Shown: positions 1 through 6,846 of the stretch, one piece after another | How positions within the stretch are numbered: position 1 is the first letter of the stretch | Layout: every line of letters begins with the position of its first letter | Source: Streptomyces sp. NRRL F-4489 | GTDB taxonomy: Bacteria > Actinomycetota > Actinomycetes > Streptomycetales > Streptomycetaceae | DNA length: 17,232 nt | Direction of reading: 5' to 3' | Assembly: GCF_001509485.1 (NCBI RefSeq) | Contig: NZ_LLZI01000023.1 | Span: forward strand, 1-17,232 | Notes under the pieces: model-generated | Told to the model about the DNA's origin: nothing | The model's database searches: none | The model's input: only the letters and a program-made list of their open reading frames with translations | Made by a program: the position numbers and the translations under genes

Positions 1-1182
1 CTCCCCACCGGCCCCTGCGCCCTCCCCGGCATCACCGACAACGTCTCCGAAGCCGCCCCCACCCCCGCCGGCTTCGCCCGCGCCGCCGGGACCGTACGGG
101 CCCTCACCCTCTTCATCGACTTCCCGGACGCCCCGGCGACGCTCTCCCCCATGGCGCGCTTCGGGGAGTTCTTCCCGGCCGCGACCGACTACTTCCGCGT
201 CAGCTCGTACGGGCGGCTGACCTACGTCCCCAAGCCGCTCTTCCGCTGGCTCCGCATGTCCCGCCCGCTGGCGGCGTATGGGATCACCCGCGGCGCCACC
301 TTCGACCCGGCCTCGGACCGCGGCTACCACGCGCTCTCCCGGGAGATCGTGCACGCCGTCGACCCGTACGCGGACTTCCGCGACTACGACGTCGTCAACG
401 TCATCATGGCGCCCAACGCGGGCCCGCCGGCCACCCGTTCGGTGCTGTCGGTCACCTTCAGCGGAGCCGATCTGGGGCTGCGGACCGGCCGCGGCGCGCC
501 GTTCCGGAACGTGTCGTTCATCTGGAGCCGGCAGACCGGCCTGAGCGCGTTCCGGGTCCTCAACCACGAGAACGCGCACGTCTTCGGGCTCCCCGACCTC
601 TACTACACGGACGACCGCGCGGGCCGGGCCCCGGTGGGCCACTGGGACCCGATGGACGAGGACTGGGGGCCGAGCAACGACTTCCTCGGCTGGCACAAGT
701 GGAAGCTGGGCTGGCTGACGCCCGGTCAGGTGCACTGCGCGCCGGCCGGTCAGCTGCCCACCGAGCACGACCTCACCCCGGTCTCCACCCCCGGCGGCGC
801 CAAGATCGTCGTCGTCCCGACCGGCCCGCACACCGCCTTCGTGGTCGAGGCGCGCGCCAGCGGCCTGCTCGACCCGCTGGTCTGCCGGCCGGGCGTCCTC
901 GTCTACCACGTGGCCACCGACGTCCCCTCGGGCCGCGCCCCGATCCGCGTCGTGGACGCCACCCCGCACAGCCGCGGCTGCTACGCCGACAGCCGCTACG
1001 TCGACCCGGACCTGACCGACGCCCCGTTCCGCCCCGGCGAGACCTTCACCGACCGTACGAGCGGCGTGACCGTCACCGTTCTCACGGAGAACACCGACGG
1101 CACCTACCGCGTCCGCGTCACCCCGGCCACCCGCCGCCCCTCAAGCCCGACGGCCCCTGCGCCCCCTGTGCCCCACCCGTGA
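1..1182 (+). CDS. M6-family (immune inhibitor A-like) metallopeptidase, 5' truncated
   Basis: The reading frame is open from base 1, so the true start and any signal peptide lie outside the window; the ATG at 151 is internal because homologous-looking sequence (VRALTLFIDFPDAP) precedes it. The zinc-binding motif HENAHVFGLPD begins at base 565 and fits HExxHxxGxxD, the signature of M6 peptidases. The preceding YFRVSSYGRL stretch and the following W/D-rich segment (GHWDPMDEDWG, GWHKWKLGWL) are also typical of M6 domains. The C-terminal part looks like a beta-rich domain and ends in a Pro/Ala-rich tail. The family is usually secreted and cleaves extracellular proteins; that role here is inferred. 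The gene converges on the TetR gene with 42 bp between stops. Confidence 0.85.
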   Translation, partial: LPTGPCALPGITDNVSEAAPTPAGFARAAGTVRALTLFIDFPDAPATLSPMARFGEFFPAATDYFRVSSYGRLTYVPKPLFRWLRMSRPLAAYGITRGATFDPASDRGYHALSREIVHAVDPYADFRDYDVVNVIMAPNAGPPATRSVLSVTFSGADLGLRTGRGAPFRNVSFIWSRQTGLSAFRVLNHENAHVFGLPDLYYTDDRAGRAPVGHWDPMDEDWGPSNDFLGWHKWKLGWLTPGQVHCAPAGQLPTEHDLTPVSTPGGAKIVVVPTGPHTAFVVEARASGLLDPLVCRPGVLVYHVATDVPSGRAPIRVVDATPHSRGCYADSRYVDPDLTDAPFRPGETFTDRTSGVTVTVLTENTDGTYRVRVTPATRRPSSPTAPAPPVPHP

Positions 1183-1224
1183 GGCCGCCGCTGGACGCCT
1201 CCCCGGCAGGGCCTCGTCACCCCG

Positions 1225-1872
1225 TCACCGCTCGGTCCCCTCCTCCGCCCAGTGCCGCCGCCCGATGCTGATCAGCCGCAGCTGCCGGCGGGCCCGCCAC
1301 ACCACCCGCCCGGCCGCCTCCTCGCCGCCGTCCTCCCAGGCGTCGAGCAGCTCCCCCGCCGTCGTCACCAGCCGGTCGACATACAGATCAGCCAGCATCC
1401 GCACATCCTCATCGCCCCAACCGACCGACAGCGGCTGCGACTTGAGCGCCGCCGCGACCTCCTCCGCGAACCGCTCCAGCTCCCCGGCGATGGCATGCCG
1501 CACGGCCCGTACGCCGCCCCGCCGCTCCCGCGCCACGAACCGCACATGGGCCGGGTGTTCGCGTACGTGCCGCTCGACCACCGCGACCGTCCGGTCTATC
1601 CGCTCCTCGGCGGCGTCCTGCTCGGCGAGGATCGCCCGCACCATCACGTGCAGACTGCCCAGCGCCTCCTCGACGAGCGCGACGCCCAGCTCCCCCAGAT
1701 CCCGGAAGTGCCGGTAGAACGCGGTCGGGGCGATGCCCACCACCCGGGTCACCTCCCGCAGGCCCAGGCTGCTCAGGCTCTGCTCCTCCAGCAGCCCGAG
1801 GGCCGCGTCCAGCAGCGCCTGCCGGGTCTTCTGCTTCTGCGCCTGCCGCGCTCCGCCCACACTGTGACTCAT
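1225..1872 (-). CDS. TetR-family repressor, FabR-like
   Basis: This 215-aa protein has an N-terminal TetR helix-turn-helix at about residues 14-62 (TRQALLDAALGLLEE, then LREVTRVVGIAPTAFYRHF). The order of motifs REV..xxGIAPT.FYRHFRDLxELG and the later RFVARERRGG segment resemble E. coli FabR, a repressor of unsaturated fatty-acid synthesis genes. The similarity suggests a lipid- or acyl-CoA-responsive repressor, but the ligand and targets are unknown. It is transcribed away from the two small membrane-protein genes at 2069-2571 across a 196-bp gap with repeated operator-like sequence, so autoregulation and control of that pair are the simplest expectation. The ATG start at 1872 has only a weak purine-rich region upstream (GGATGA). 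Confidence 0.85.
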   Translation of the reverse strand: MSHSVGGARQAQKQKTRQALLDAALGLLEEQSLSSLGLREVTRVVGIAPTAFYRHFRDLGELGVALVEEALGSLHVMVRAILAEQDAAEERIDRTVAVVERHVREHPAHVRFVARERRGGVRAVRHAIAGELERFAEEVAAALKSQPLSVGWGDEDVRMLADLYVDRLVTTAGELLDAWEDGGEEAAGRVVWRARRQLRLISIGRRHWAEEGTER

Positions 1873-1880
1873 GTCATCCA

Positions 1881-1976
1881 GTAAACAACCGTTCTCCGAA
1901 CCACTCCACCCGCCTCCGCCCCTACACTGGAGAAGTCAGTGAACAACTGTCCTCTGAAACAGTCCTCTCAAACTGT
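1881..1976. promoter_or_regulatory. Repeated operator-like sequences between the tetR-like gene and its divergent neighbours
   Basis: Two 20-bp direct repeats at 1881-1900 and 1939-1958 match at 16 of 20 positions (consensus GTrAACAACyGTyCTCyGAA). The second runs into alternating inverted half-sites ACTGT (1946-1950), ACAGT (1959-1963) and ACTGT (1972-1976), spaced 13 bp centre to centre. This is a plausible binding array for the adjacent TetR protein, with one copy close to each divergent gene. It is inference from position and symmetry; no clear -10/-35 pair was identified. Confidence 0.5.
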
Positions 1977-2068
1977 TCTCTCGATCTCTGCGGCCGACTC
2001 CGCCGCGGGCCCCGGCCCGCACCCGACACCGGGCCCCGCCCCGGAAACCGGCCCCGGAAAGGCAGACC

Positions 2069-2233
2069 ATGCTCTTCCTCGTCGCAGCCCTCCTCCTGCT
2101 GGGGGTCGCGCTGGGCACCGCGGCGCACCTCCCCGTCCCCGTGACCCTCGTCGCCGCCGCGGCCATCGCCGCCTGGCTGCTCGTCTTCACCCTGCGCGAA
2201 CGCCGCCACCACAACGAGGGGACCCCCCGATGA
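2069..2233 (+). CDS. Small two-helix membrane protein (54 aa)
   Basis: The ATG at 2069 is preceded by GGAAAGG (2056-2062). The product is almost entirely two hydrophobic segments, about residues 1-20 (MLFLVAALLLLGVALGTAA) and 24-42 (PVTLVAAAAIAAWLLVFTL), followed by a basic, hydrophilic tail (RERRHHNEGTPR). It therefore looks like a small inner-membrane protein with both termini in the cytoplasm. Its stop overlaps the ATG of the next gene in an ATGA arrangement, so the two are probably translationally coupled. No function can be assigned; being divergent from a FabR-like repressor hints at a membrane-lipid-related role, which is speculative. Confidence 0.7.
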   Translation: MLFLVAALLLLGVALGTAAHLPVPVTLVAAAAIAAWLLVFTLRERRHHNEGTPR

Positions 2234-2571
2234 CCACTCTCACCCACCGCCACCACACCACCCGGTCCACCGGCACCTCCGCGGACGGCACCTCGGCGCC
2301 CGACACGACCGGGTCCACCGGCAGCCGCTCCGGCGCCCGCTCCCGGGCGAACGACATGGCCGTGGCCTCCTTCATCCTCGGCCTGGTCGGCACCCTCGTC
2401 CTCAACATCGTGCTGGGCCCGTGCGCCCTGGTCCTGGGCACCCTCGCCCTGACCCGCGGCACCACCCGCCGCGGCCGCGCCCTCCTGGGCCTCGCCCTCG
2501 GCGCCGCCGACCTGGCCCTCCTGGCCGCCCTCACCATGGCCGACGGCACCCTCACCTGGCACCTCGGCTGA
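2230..2571 (+). CDS. DUF4190-type membrane protein
   Basis: The ATG overlaps the upstream stop by four bases. The 113-aa product begins with a Thr/Ser/Gly-rich hydrophilic stretch (residues 1-40). Two hydrophobic helices follow: AVASFILGLVGTLVLNIVLG, and after the loop TRGTTRRGRA, LLGLALGAADLALLAALTM. The pattern (small, repeated G-L-V/L-G motifs, GPCALVLGTLALTRG) matches DUF4190 proteins, which are common in actinobacteria and have no known biochemical role. With the preceding gene it forms a two-gene membrane unit probably controlled by the divergent TetR regulator. Confidence 0.75.
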   Translation: MTTLTHRHHTTRSTGTSADGTSAPDTTGSTGSRSGARSRANDMAVASFILGLVGTLVLNIVLGPCALVLGTLALTRGTTRRGRALLGLALGAADLALLAALTMADGTLTWHLG

Positions 2572-2590
2572 CCGGCGGCCCACGGCCCGC

Positions 2591-2628
2591 CTACGGGTGG
2601 CACTTCCCCTTACGGGTGGTACTTCTCC
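2591..2628. repeat. 19-bp tandem direct repeat at the lipoprotein 3' end
   Basis: The units at 2591-2609 and 2610-2628 match at 16 of 19 positions and abut exactly. The second copy encodes the end of the reverse-strand lipoprotein (EKYHP-stop) and the first lies just past the stop, where it would read GKCHP-stop. It looks like a small tandem duplication of the gene's last codons. Confidence 0.75.
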
Positions 2629-3314
2629 TCCACCGTCTCCGCGGCCGCGGACTTCCGGCTCAGCACCACGCGCACGGTCACACTGCCGGTCTTCGCCGCC
2701 TTCTCCAGCTGCTCCGCGGTGCACTTCGAGGTCCCGTACCCGTCGTCCCCGATGGTCACCTGGCTCCCGTCAACGGAGCAGATCGCCGCCGCCCCCAGAA
2801 TCCTCGTCGCATCGGAAACCATGAACGCCTGATCGATGCCACCCCCATCAGGCTTGACGATGTACTTCCCGGGCGCCAGGTACTGCAACGTCCCGACAAC
2901 CGTCTGGTGGTTCCCCGCATGGGCGGCCCCGCCCCCACCGGCCCCCGACCCACCGCCACCGGTACGGGCACCCGCACTACCCCCGGTACCGCCCCCGGAG
3001 CCCGTGCTGCCCTGCCCCGCAGAAGGCGCCGCCCCGGTCCCACCACCGCTCCGCCCCTGCCCACCGGACGTACCCGACGAGTCCGCGCCCGAGGAAGCTC
3101 CGCCCGCGGTCTCCCCCTGCCCCGAGCCCCCCGCCGCCGAAGAGGCCGCGGAGGCCGAAGGAGCCGAAGAAGCCGAGGCCCCGGCAGCACCGGCCGCCCC
3201 CGCGTCCGGCCCACAGGCCGTCATCCCCATCCCCAGCGCCGCGGCGACCACCACAGCAGCAGCCAGACGGCGCCCGGCCCGCCCCCCGAAGTGGTTCTTC
3301 GCAACCCTCTTCAT
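2610..3314 (-). CDS. Secreted lipoprotein with Gly/Ser/Ala-rich linker and C-terminal unknown domain
   Basis: The 234-aa product has a basic N-terminus, a hydrophobic helix (LAAAVVVAAALGMGM) and a lipobox MTAC at about residue 34, so it should be a lipid-anchored extracytoplasmic protein. Residues 40-130 are low-complexity Ala/Ser/Gly, probably a cell-wall-spanning linker. The last ~100 residues form the only ordered-looking part (VVGTLQYLAPGKYIVKPDG, then ICSVDGSQVTIGDDGYGTSKCTAEQLEKA) and contain two Cys that could form a disulfide. I chose the ATG at 3314 because GGAG lies 5 bases upstream; the overlapping GTG at 3317 is too close to that site. I do not recognise the C-terminal domain. The gene converges on the DUF4190 gene. 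Confidence 0.8.
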   Translation of the reverse strand: MKRVAKNHFGGRAGRRLAAAVVVAAALGMGMTACGPDAGAAGAAGASASSAPSASAASSAAGGSGQGETAGGASSGADSSGTSGGQGRSGGGTGAAPSAGQGSTGSGGGTGGSAGARTGGGGSGAGGGGAAHAGNHQTVVGTLQYLAPGKYIVKPDGGGIDQAFMVSDATRILGAAAICSVDGSQVTIGDDGYGTSKCTAEQLEKAAKTGSVTVRVVLSRKSAAAETVEEKYHP

Positions 3315-3790
3315 CACAACTCCCCTTGCTCTTGCTTGCTCTTGCGGTCTCCGCGCGCTGCGGTCGCTGCCGTCACGCGCCTCACTCCCGAACGAAGACC
3401 AGCCTCACCCCCCGCCCTGCCGTCCCACTAACGCCCCACTAACCCCGCCCCATGAGCGTTCGGCCGCCCTCCGCCCCGTAGACGCGGGCCCCATACACCC
3501 GTAGGCCACCCCTCCACACCCAAAAAGCGAAATAATCGCAACTTTTAACCCAATGTGAGTAATTGACGTTCTCCTGTGCAGGCGCCGGGCACCGTTTCTG
3601 TAGCGGCCCGCCCGCCTCACTCCCCAGGAACCCCGGGGACGGCGAGGCCCTCGGGCCCCTATCGCGGGCGACCTCTCCGGTCCACCTCCCGTCGCTTCAG
3701 GTCTGCCACCTGTCCGACTGCCCGCCCGCCTGTCCAACTGCCCGAGCGCGCGACTGCCCGCGCGCCCAACTGCCCGAAAAGGAGACTGTC
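3315..3790. other. 476-bp gap between divergent lipoprotein and lectin genes
   Basis: I see no convincing gene here; open frames on both strands have non-coding composition. The gap holds the start regions of two divergent genes, an unusually A/T-rich patch at about 3519-3567 within otherwise GC-rich DNA (a likely promoter zone, though I cannot place confident -10/-35 boxes), and a short repeat block just before the lectin start. Confidence 0.5.
3715..3776 (+). repeat. Four copies of C[A/G]ACTGCCCG in the lectin leader
   Basis: Ten-base units lie at 3715-3724, 3735-3744, 3751-3760 and 3767-3776, spaced 20, 16 and 16 bp. The last copy ends four bases before the ribosome-binding GGAG of the lectin gene. 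They could be protein-binding sites or a leader RNA structure; function is unknown. Confidence 0.6.
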
Positions 3791-4384
3791 ATGATCACGC
3801 CAGTACGCGGGTCGTCGTCGCCGCTCCGGCGGCGGTCCGTGCTGCCGCGGCTGGCCGGCGCCGCAGCACTGTCCCTGACCGCCATGGCGGCCCTGACGCC
3901 GGCGGCCGCGGCAGACCCGGTGCCGGTGGCCCCCTACCGGGGCCTGGCGATCCAGCCCAGGACCGCCGCCAACGGCCCCGACCTGGTACTGGACGTCGAG
4001 GGCTCCACCACGGAGAACGGCGCCAGGATCAGACTGCAGCGCTACACCGGCGCCGACGACCAGTTGTGGCTGGCCGTTCCGGTCGGTGGCGAACTGTTCG
4101 AGATCCGCAACGTCCACAGCCATGCCTGCCTGGACGTCCGCAACAACAGCAACGCGGACGAGGCCGAACTCATCCAGTACGGATGCCACAGCGGTGCCAA
4201 CCAGCGCTGGAAGGCGGTGGCCGTCCAGGGCGGCGGCTTCCGGATCATCGCGGCCGGCTCGGGCAAGTGCATGGATGGCTACAACACCGCCAGCGACGAA
4301 CCGGTGGAAGGGGCCAAGGTCGTCCAGACCACGTGCGCCAGTCCCGTCCCCAACGACCAGCGCTGGACTTTCGTCCCCGTCTGA
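3791..4384 (+). CDS. Secreted ricin-type beta-trefoil lectin
   Basis: The ATG at 3791 has GGAG six bases upstream. The 197-aa product has an N-terminal signal peptide of about 41 residues: basic n-region with RRRSVLPR, hydrophobic LAGAAALSLTAMAAL, and probable cleavage after AAAA. The triple Arg makes Tat export possible. The rest is one RICIN domain with three subdomains, each ending in the QxW signature: DDQLWLAV, NQRWKAV and NDQRWTFV. Cys pairs (HACLDV, YGCHSG, KCMDG, TTCAS) fit the disulfides of the fold. Such domains bind galactose- or xylose-containing glycans and are usually attached to hydrolases; here the lectin stands alone, so a carbohydrate-binding rather than catalytic role is inferred. 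Confidence 0.85.
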   Translation: MITPVRGSSSPLRRRSVLPRLAGAAALSLTAMAALTPAAAADPVPVAPYRGLAIQPRTAANGPDLVLDVEGSTTENGARIRLQRYTGADDQLWLAVPVGGELFEIRNVHSHACLDVRNNSNADEAELIQYGCHSGANQRWKAVAVQGGGFRIIAAGSGKCMDGYNTASDEPVEGAKVVQTTCASPVPNDQRWTFVPV

Positions 4385-4536
4385 CGGGACACGGGCCGGG
4401 GCAGGCCGGGCCGGGCCGAGCCGCGAGACCCATTGCCGCAAACGGCCCCCACTGGGCCGCGCGCTACCACTACCCCCCTCCAAACCGCCCCACCCCGGGG
4501 CGCGACCTCCCACCACCAACACCGAAGGAGAACACC

Positions 4537-4971
4537 ATGCCCAACCCTCCCACCACCTCCCGCGACATCGCCTTCAAGACCGTCCGGGTCTCGAAGACGG
4601 CCGCTCTGGACGTGGGTGACACATCGAAGATCCAGGAAACCAAGCGGGTCACGCTGCCGAGCAACATCGCCCGCGACAGCAGCGGCAAGGCCATCGTCGC
4701 CGTCTCCCTCAAGAGCTGGCGCCTGCAGTGGCTGGAAAAGGCGAACCTGAACAGGGTCGAGTACCCCGTCAGCGAAGGCAGGGTCGAGACCCGCATCCTC
4801 GACGTGCAGAGCAACACGGTCACGGTCCAGGTAACAGCCATCCTCGCCACCAGGTACCTGCCGGACGCCCACTGGCGGTGCCGGTTCGAAGTCAGCGCTC
4901 TCGTCACCGCCAGCGTCGAAGGCGAAGGCAGCAGCGACTGGAGCGAGGACACCGACGGGGACGCGGACTGA
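4537..4971 (+). CDS. Uncharacterised 144-aa protein, possibly H-type-lectin-like
   Basis: The ATG at 4537 has GGAG at 4527-4530, an excellent spacing. There is no signal peptide or membrane segment, so the product is predicted cytosolic or exported by other means. The middle and C-terminal part alternates like a beta-sandwich (KAIVAVSLKSWRLQWL, SNTVTVQVTAILATRYL, HWRCRFEVSALVTASVE) and ends in an acidic tail (DWSEDTDGDAD). The order V-x-VSL-x-x-W, N-rich turn, TVTV strand, then W-x-x-x-F/V-x-V loosely recalls H-type lectin domains, but this is a weak visual match. It lies 152 bp downstream of the ricin-type lectin on the same strand, a possible functional pairing. Otherwise function unknown. 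Confidence 0.65.
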   Translation: MPNPPTTSRDIAFKTVRVSKTAALDVGDTSKIQETKRVTLPSNIARDSSGKAIVAVSLKSWRLQWLEKANLNRVEYPVSEGRVETRILDVQSNTVTVQVTAILATRYLPDAHWRCRFEVSALVTASVEGEGSSDWSEDTDGDAD

Positions 4972-5369
4972 CACCCGGCCCTCGCCCCGTGCGCCAGCCC
5001 GCCGGGACCCCAGCCACAAACCACAAGGCAGAGGGCCCCGGCCCTCGCACGCCGGCTTCAAATGACGCGAGCACCAAACCCCCGAGGCCCACAGCCCGTT
5101 GCCCCAGAGCCCCACCAACCCCGCCTGCCGCGCCAGCACCCGCGCACGCCACCCCCCTCCTCGGCACCGGCAACACCCTGCGACGCTCGTGCGAACCACC
5201 CCGCGAGGACTCCCCCCGCCCCCCGGATCACGAACCGAGCCGAGGCCCCGCCAACGCCCCGGCCCCATCCGCTACCCTGTCTGGGACCACCGCTCGCGGC
5301 GGTCCTCCTTGCCGGAAACCGGATGAACCCTCACCCAGAGTATTCATCCAACGATCAGCGCAAGGCCCC
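4972..5369. other. 398-bp C-rich gap upstream of the tRNA gene
   Basis: No convincing gene is seen; the stretch is rich in Pro-like CCC/CCG/CCA runs in every frame. A hairpin with 9-bp arms (5284-5292 and 5297-5305, one mismatch) follows a TACCCT at about 5273 that could be the -10 box of the tRNA transcript. Both assignments are tentative. Confidence 0.4.
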
Positions 5370-5442
5370 GCCTCCGTAGCTCAGGGGATAGAGCACCGCT
5401 CTCCTAAAGCGGGTGTCGCAGGTTCGAATCCTGCCGGGGGCA
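5370..5442 (+). tRNA. tRNA-Arg (anticodon CCT)
   Basis: A complete cloverleaf can be folded by eye. The acceptor is 5370-5376 with 5435-5441 (one T:G wobble), and the D-stem GCTC pairs with GAGC. The anticodon stem CCGCT/AGCGG encloses loop CTCCTAA (anticodon CCT at 5403-5405), the T-stem GCAGG/CCTGC encloses TTCGAAT, and the discriminator is A at 5442. No CCA is encoded (CAG follows). The segment from 5406 onward is duplicated at 11970-12007, showing that the 3' end of this gene was used as an integration site. Confidence 0.95.
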
Positions 5443-5443
5443 C
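5406..5443 (+). repeat. attL: 38-bp direct repeat in the tRNA-Arg 3' half
   Basis: Bases 5406-5443 are identical to 11970-12007. Identity also holds at the four bases 5401-5404, with a single T/C difference at 5405, the last anticodon base. The repeat therefore starts in the anticodon loop and runs through the T-arm and acceptor. Confidence 0.95.
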
Positions 5444-5458
5444 AGAAAAACACCAGGT

Positions 5459-5496
5459 CAGGAGCCCTTCCGTCCAGCGGACGGGAAGGGCTCCTG
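5459..5496 (+). terminator. Strong hairpin terminator downstream of the tRNA
   Basis: Arms at 5459-5475 and 5479-5496 pair over 17 bp with one bulged base and a tight three-base loop; A-rich bases precede it, but no clear T-tract follows. It lies just inside the element and would terminate the tRNA transcript, replacing the original terminator displaced to the far end. Confidence 0.75.
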
Positions 5497-5556
5497 CGCT
5501 TGCAGCACACATATGGCACACACGCCGTGGGCGCGGATGGTGGGGAGCTGTGGAGG

Positions 5557-6009
5557 ATGCCCGTCAGGGACGAGTTGGCCAGGCGCCGGTACGAGAAGCT
5601 GGTCGATCGGCTTGAATCGCTGATGCGGGCGGCCCTGAAGCCGCAGTACCAGGGCTACTACGGGCAGCTGATCCTGAGCGGCGACGATCTTGCGGAGCTG
5701 AGCGAACTCAAGGACGTCCGGCATGCCGCTCGGGAGGCAGGGCGTCGTCTCGGCTGGAAGACGACCACACGTCTCGTCGGTGACCGGCTCTTCGTGCTCG
5801 ACGAGCGGGAGGTACCCGAGGAGATCGAGCGGCTGGCCGGCGATGAGGCCGCTGCCGCGATCGACCGGCCCGGCAGGAAAGCCACCGACCGCGCGGTTGA
5901 CCTGATTCGGCGCCCGACGCGTTGGCCAGCGCGTCGACCTGCATGTCATCGAGGTACACGTGGTCGGCCGGCGCCGCCTTCGGCAAGGGCACGCCGACAG
6001 CCGGGTTGA
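5557..6009 (+). CDS. Small element protein with chimeric 3' end
   Basis: The ATG at 5557 has GGGGAG nine bases upstream. About the first 115 residues look like a genuine protein: charged and helical (ELARRRYEKLVDRLESLMRAAL), then KTTTRLVGDRLFVLDEREVPEEIERLAGDEAAAAIDR. From about base 5905 onward the frame runs antisense through the truncated integrase, and the tail becomes Arg/Pro-rich (RRPTRWPARRPACHRGTRG), which is antisense translation rather than real protein. The natural 3' end was therefore probably lost in the same deletion that removed the integrase catalytic domain. I do not recognise the family. It sits between the attachment site and int. Confidence 0.5.
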   Translation: MPVRDELARRRYEKLVDRLESLMRAALKPQYQGYYGQLILSGDDLAELSELKDVRHAAREAGRRLGWKTTTRLVGDRLFVLDEREVPEEIERLAGDEAAAAIDRPGRKATDRAVDLIRRPTRWPARRPACHRGTRGRPAPPSARARRQPG

Positions 6010-6526
6010 CCGCCAGACGACGAGCCTTGACCGCGTAGCCGGGAACGCGGCTGAGGACGACGTACGCCTTGCGGACCGACCGGGGGCTGAGCTTTCTGTC
6101 TCCCGTCGCCTCGCCAGACAGCAGGTCCGCGAGCCACTCGGCGATGTCCTCGAACTGGATACGGTCCAGCGGAGTGGTGCCCCACCTGGGGATCACGTGG
6201 ACGTCGAGAACGCCGCGATAGCGGCCCCGGGTCGAGCGCTTGAGATGGATCTGCGCGGCCAGCCAGGACTCCGCCACCTCCGCGAACTTCACGCGGGCGG
6301 CTGCGGGATCGCGGTAGGAGCCGTCGTTGAGACGGGACTCCATCCTCGTCCGCTCCGTCTCGGCGTCGACCTTGCGGGCGAAGGTCTTCATCTTCGGCTT
6401 GCCGTCGGGGTCGTACCAGCGGACCCGGTAGCGCCCGGGTGGCGTACGGCCGGCCCTCTTGGCATCAGCTGCGGCACGTGCGTACGCCGCGTGTCCTATG
6501 CGGTCTTCAATCCAGACCCGCGCCAA
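5905..6526 (-). pseudogene. int: Tyrosine integrase, truncated before the catalytic domain
   Basis: The frame starts at TTG 6526, directly after the TAG of the upstream XRE gene; a stop codon lies immediately before it, so no earlier start is possible. The first ~205 residues are a typical actinobacterial phage-type integrase: AP2-like arm-binding region (GRYRVRWYDPDGKPKMKTFARKVDAE), then a SAM-like core-binding domain (FAEVAESWLAAQIHLKRSTRGRYRGVLDVHVIPRWGTTPL, RSVRKAYVVLSRV) up to VYLDDMQVDALANAS. After that the sequence turns to Arg-rich nonsense until 5708. None of the catalytic R, H-x-x-R, H or Tyr motifs is present in any reverse frame toward the attachment site. It cannot recombine by itself. 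Confidence 0.85.
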
Positions 6527-6808
6527 CTAGCACCCCCTCCGGTCATCGCTGGACACCGACGGGAGCGGCAGGAGCAGGGTCGTGGGGGGAATTCCGAGGG
6601 CGCGGGCGATGGTGACGAGGTCGTCGATGTCGCAGCGGCGGCGGGCGCGTTCGGTGCGGCTGAGTGCCGTGTTGGTCATCGGGCGGCCCAGCGCGGTGCA
6701 GCGGGCGGCGAGCTGGTGCTGGGGCAGGTCGCGCACGAGACGTAGGTGCTCGATGGCGCGGGCGGTGTGGAGGCCGGCGGGGCCTATTTCGACAGGTCGG
6801 CTTTCCAT
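6527..6808 (-). CDS. XRE-family helix-turn-helix regulator upstream of int
   Basis: This 93-aa protein carries an XRE/Cro-type HTH at about residues 15-75 (ARAIEHLRLVRDLPQHQLAARC, NTALSRTERARRRCDIDDLVTIARALGIPPTTLL). I chose ATG 6808 because the domain starts just after it and a promoter-like sequence places the transcript start at or next to this codon. The longer frame to 6916 has no domain support. Its TAG stop is followed at once by the TTG of int in the same frame, so the two are one transcription unit. It probably represses its own promoter and/or the divergent excisionase promoter; this is inferred from layout. Confidence 0.8.
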   Translation of the reverse strand: MESRPVEIGPAGLHTARAIEHLRLVRDLPQHQLAARCTALGRPMTNTALSRTERARRRCDIDDLVTIARALGIPPTTLLLPLPSVSSDDRRGC

Positions 6809-6811
6809 GAC

Positions 6812-6846
6812 AGTTAGCTGTAACTTGCAGCCGGGTGACTTGGCAA
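6812..6846 (-). promoter_or_regulatory. Promoter and inverted repeat of the XRE-int unit
   Basis: On the reverse strand, TTGCCA (6846-6841) and TACAGC (6822-6817) are separated by 18 bp and place transcription start one to three bases before ATG 6808, so the mRNA may be leaderless; no ribosome site is seen. An inverted repeat AGTTA-gctg-TAACT (6812-6825) overlaps the -10 region and is a candidate autoregulatory operator. Confidence 0.45.

Noticed and set aside
1252..1884. Forward frames opposite the TetR gene
   Set aside because: Pro/Arg/His-rich translation, while the reverse frame has a clear TetR HTH.
2836..3504. Pro/Ala-rich forward frame opposite the lipoprotein gene
   Set aside because: The repetitive PPAP/EEAEA content mirrors the Gly/Ser/Ala linker of the real reverse-strand lipoprotein.
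3519..3567. A/T-rich patch as a small RNA gene
   Set aside because: No stable hairpin or terminator follows it; a promoter zone is the simpler reading.
3659..4522. Reverse-strand frame opposite the ricin-type lectin
   Set aside because: The forward frame has a signal peptide and three QxW motifs; the reverse translation is low-complexity Gly/Arg.
5408..5556. Upstream extension of the 5557 gene into the tRNA
   Set aside because: The frame is open back into the tRNA, but it would translate tRNA and terminator sequence, and a ribosome site precedes ATG 5557.
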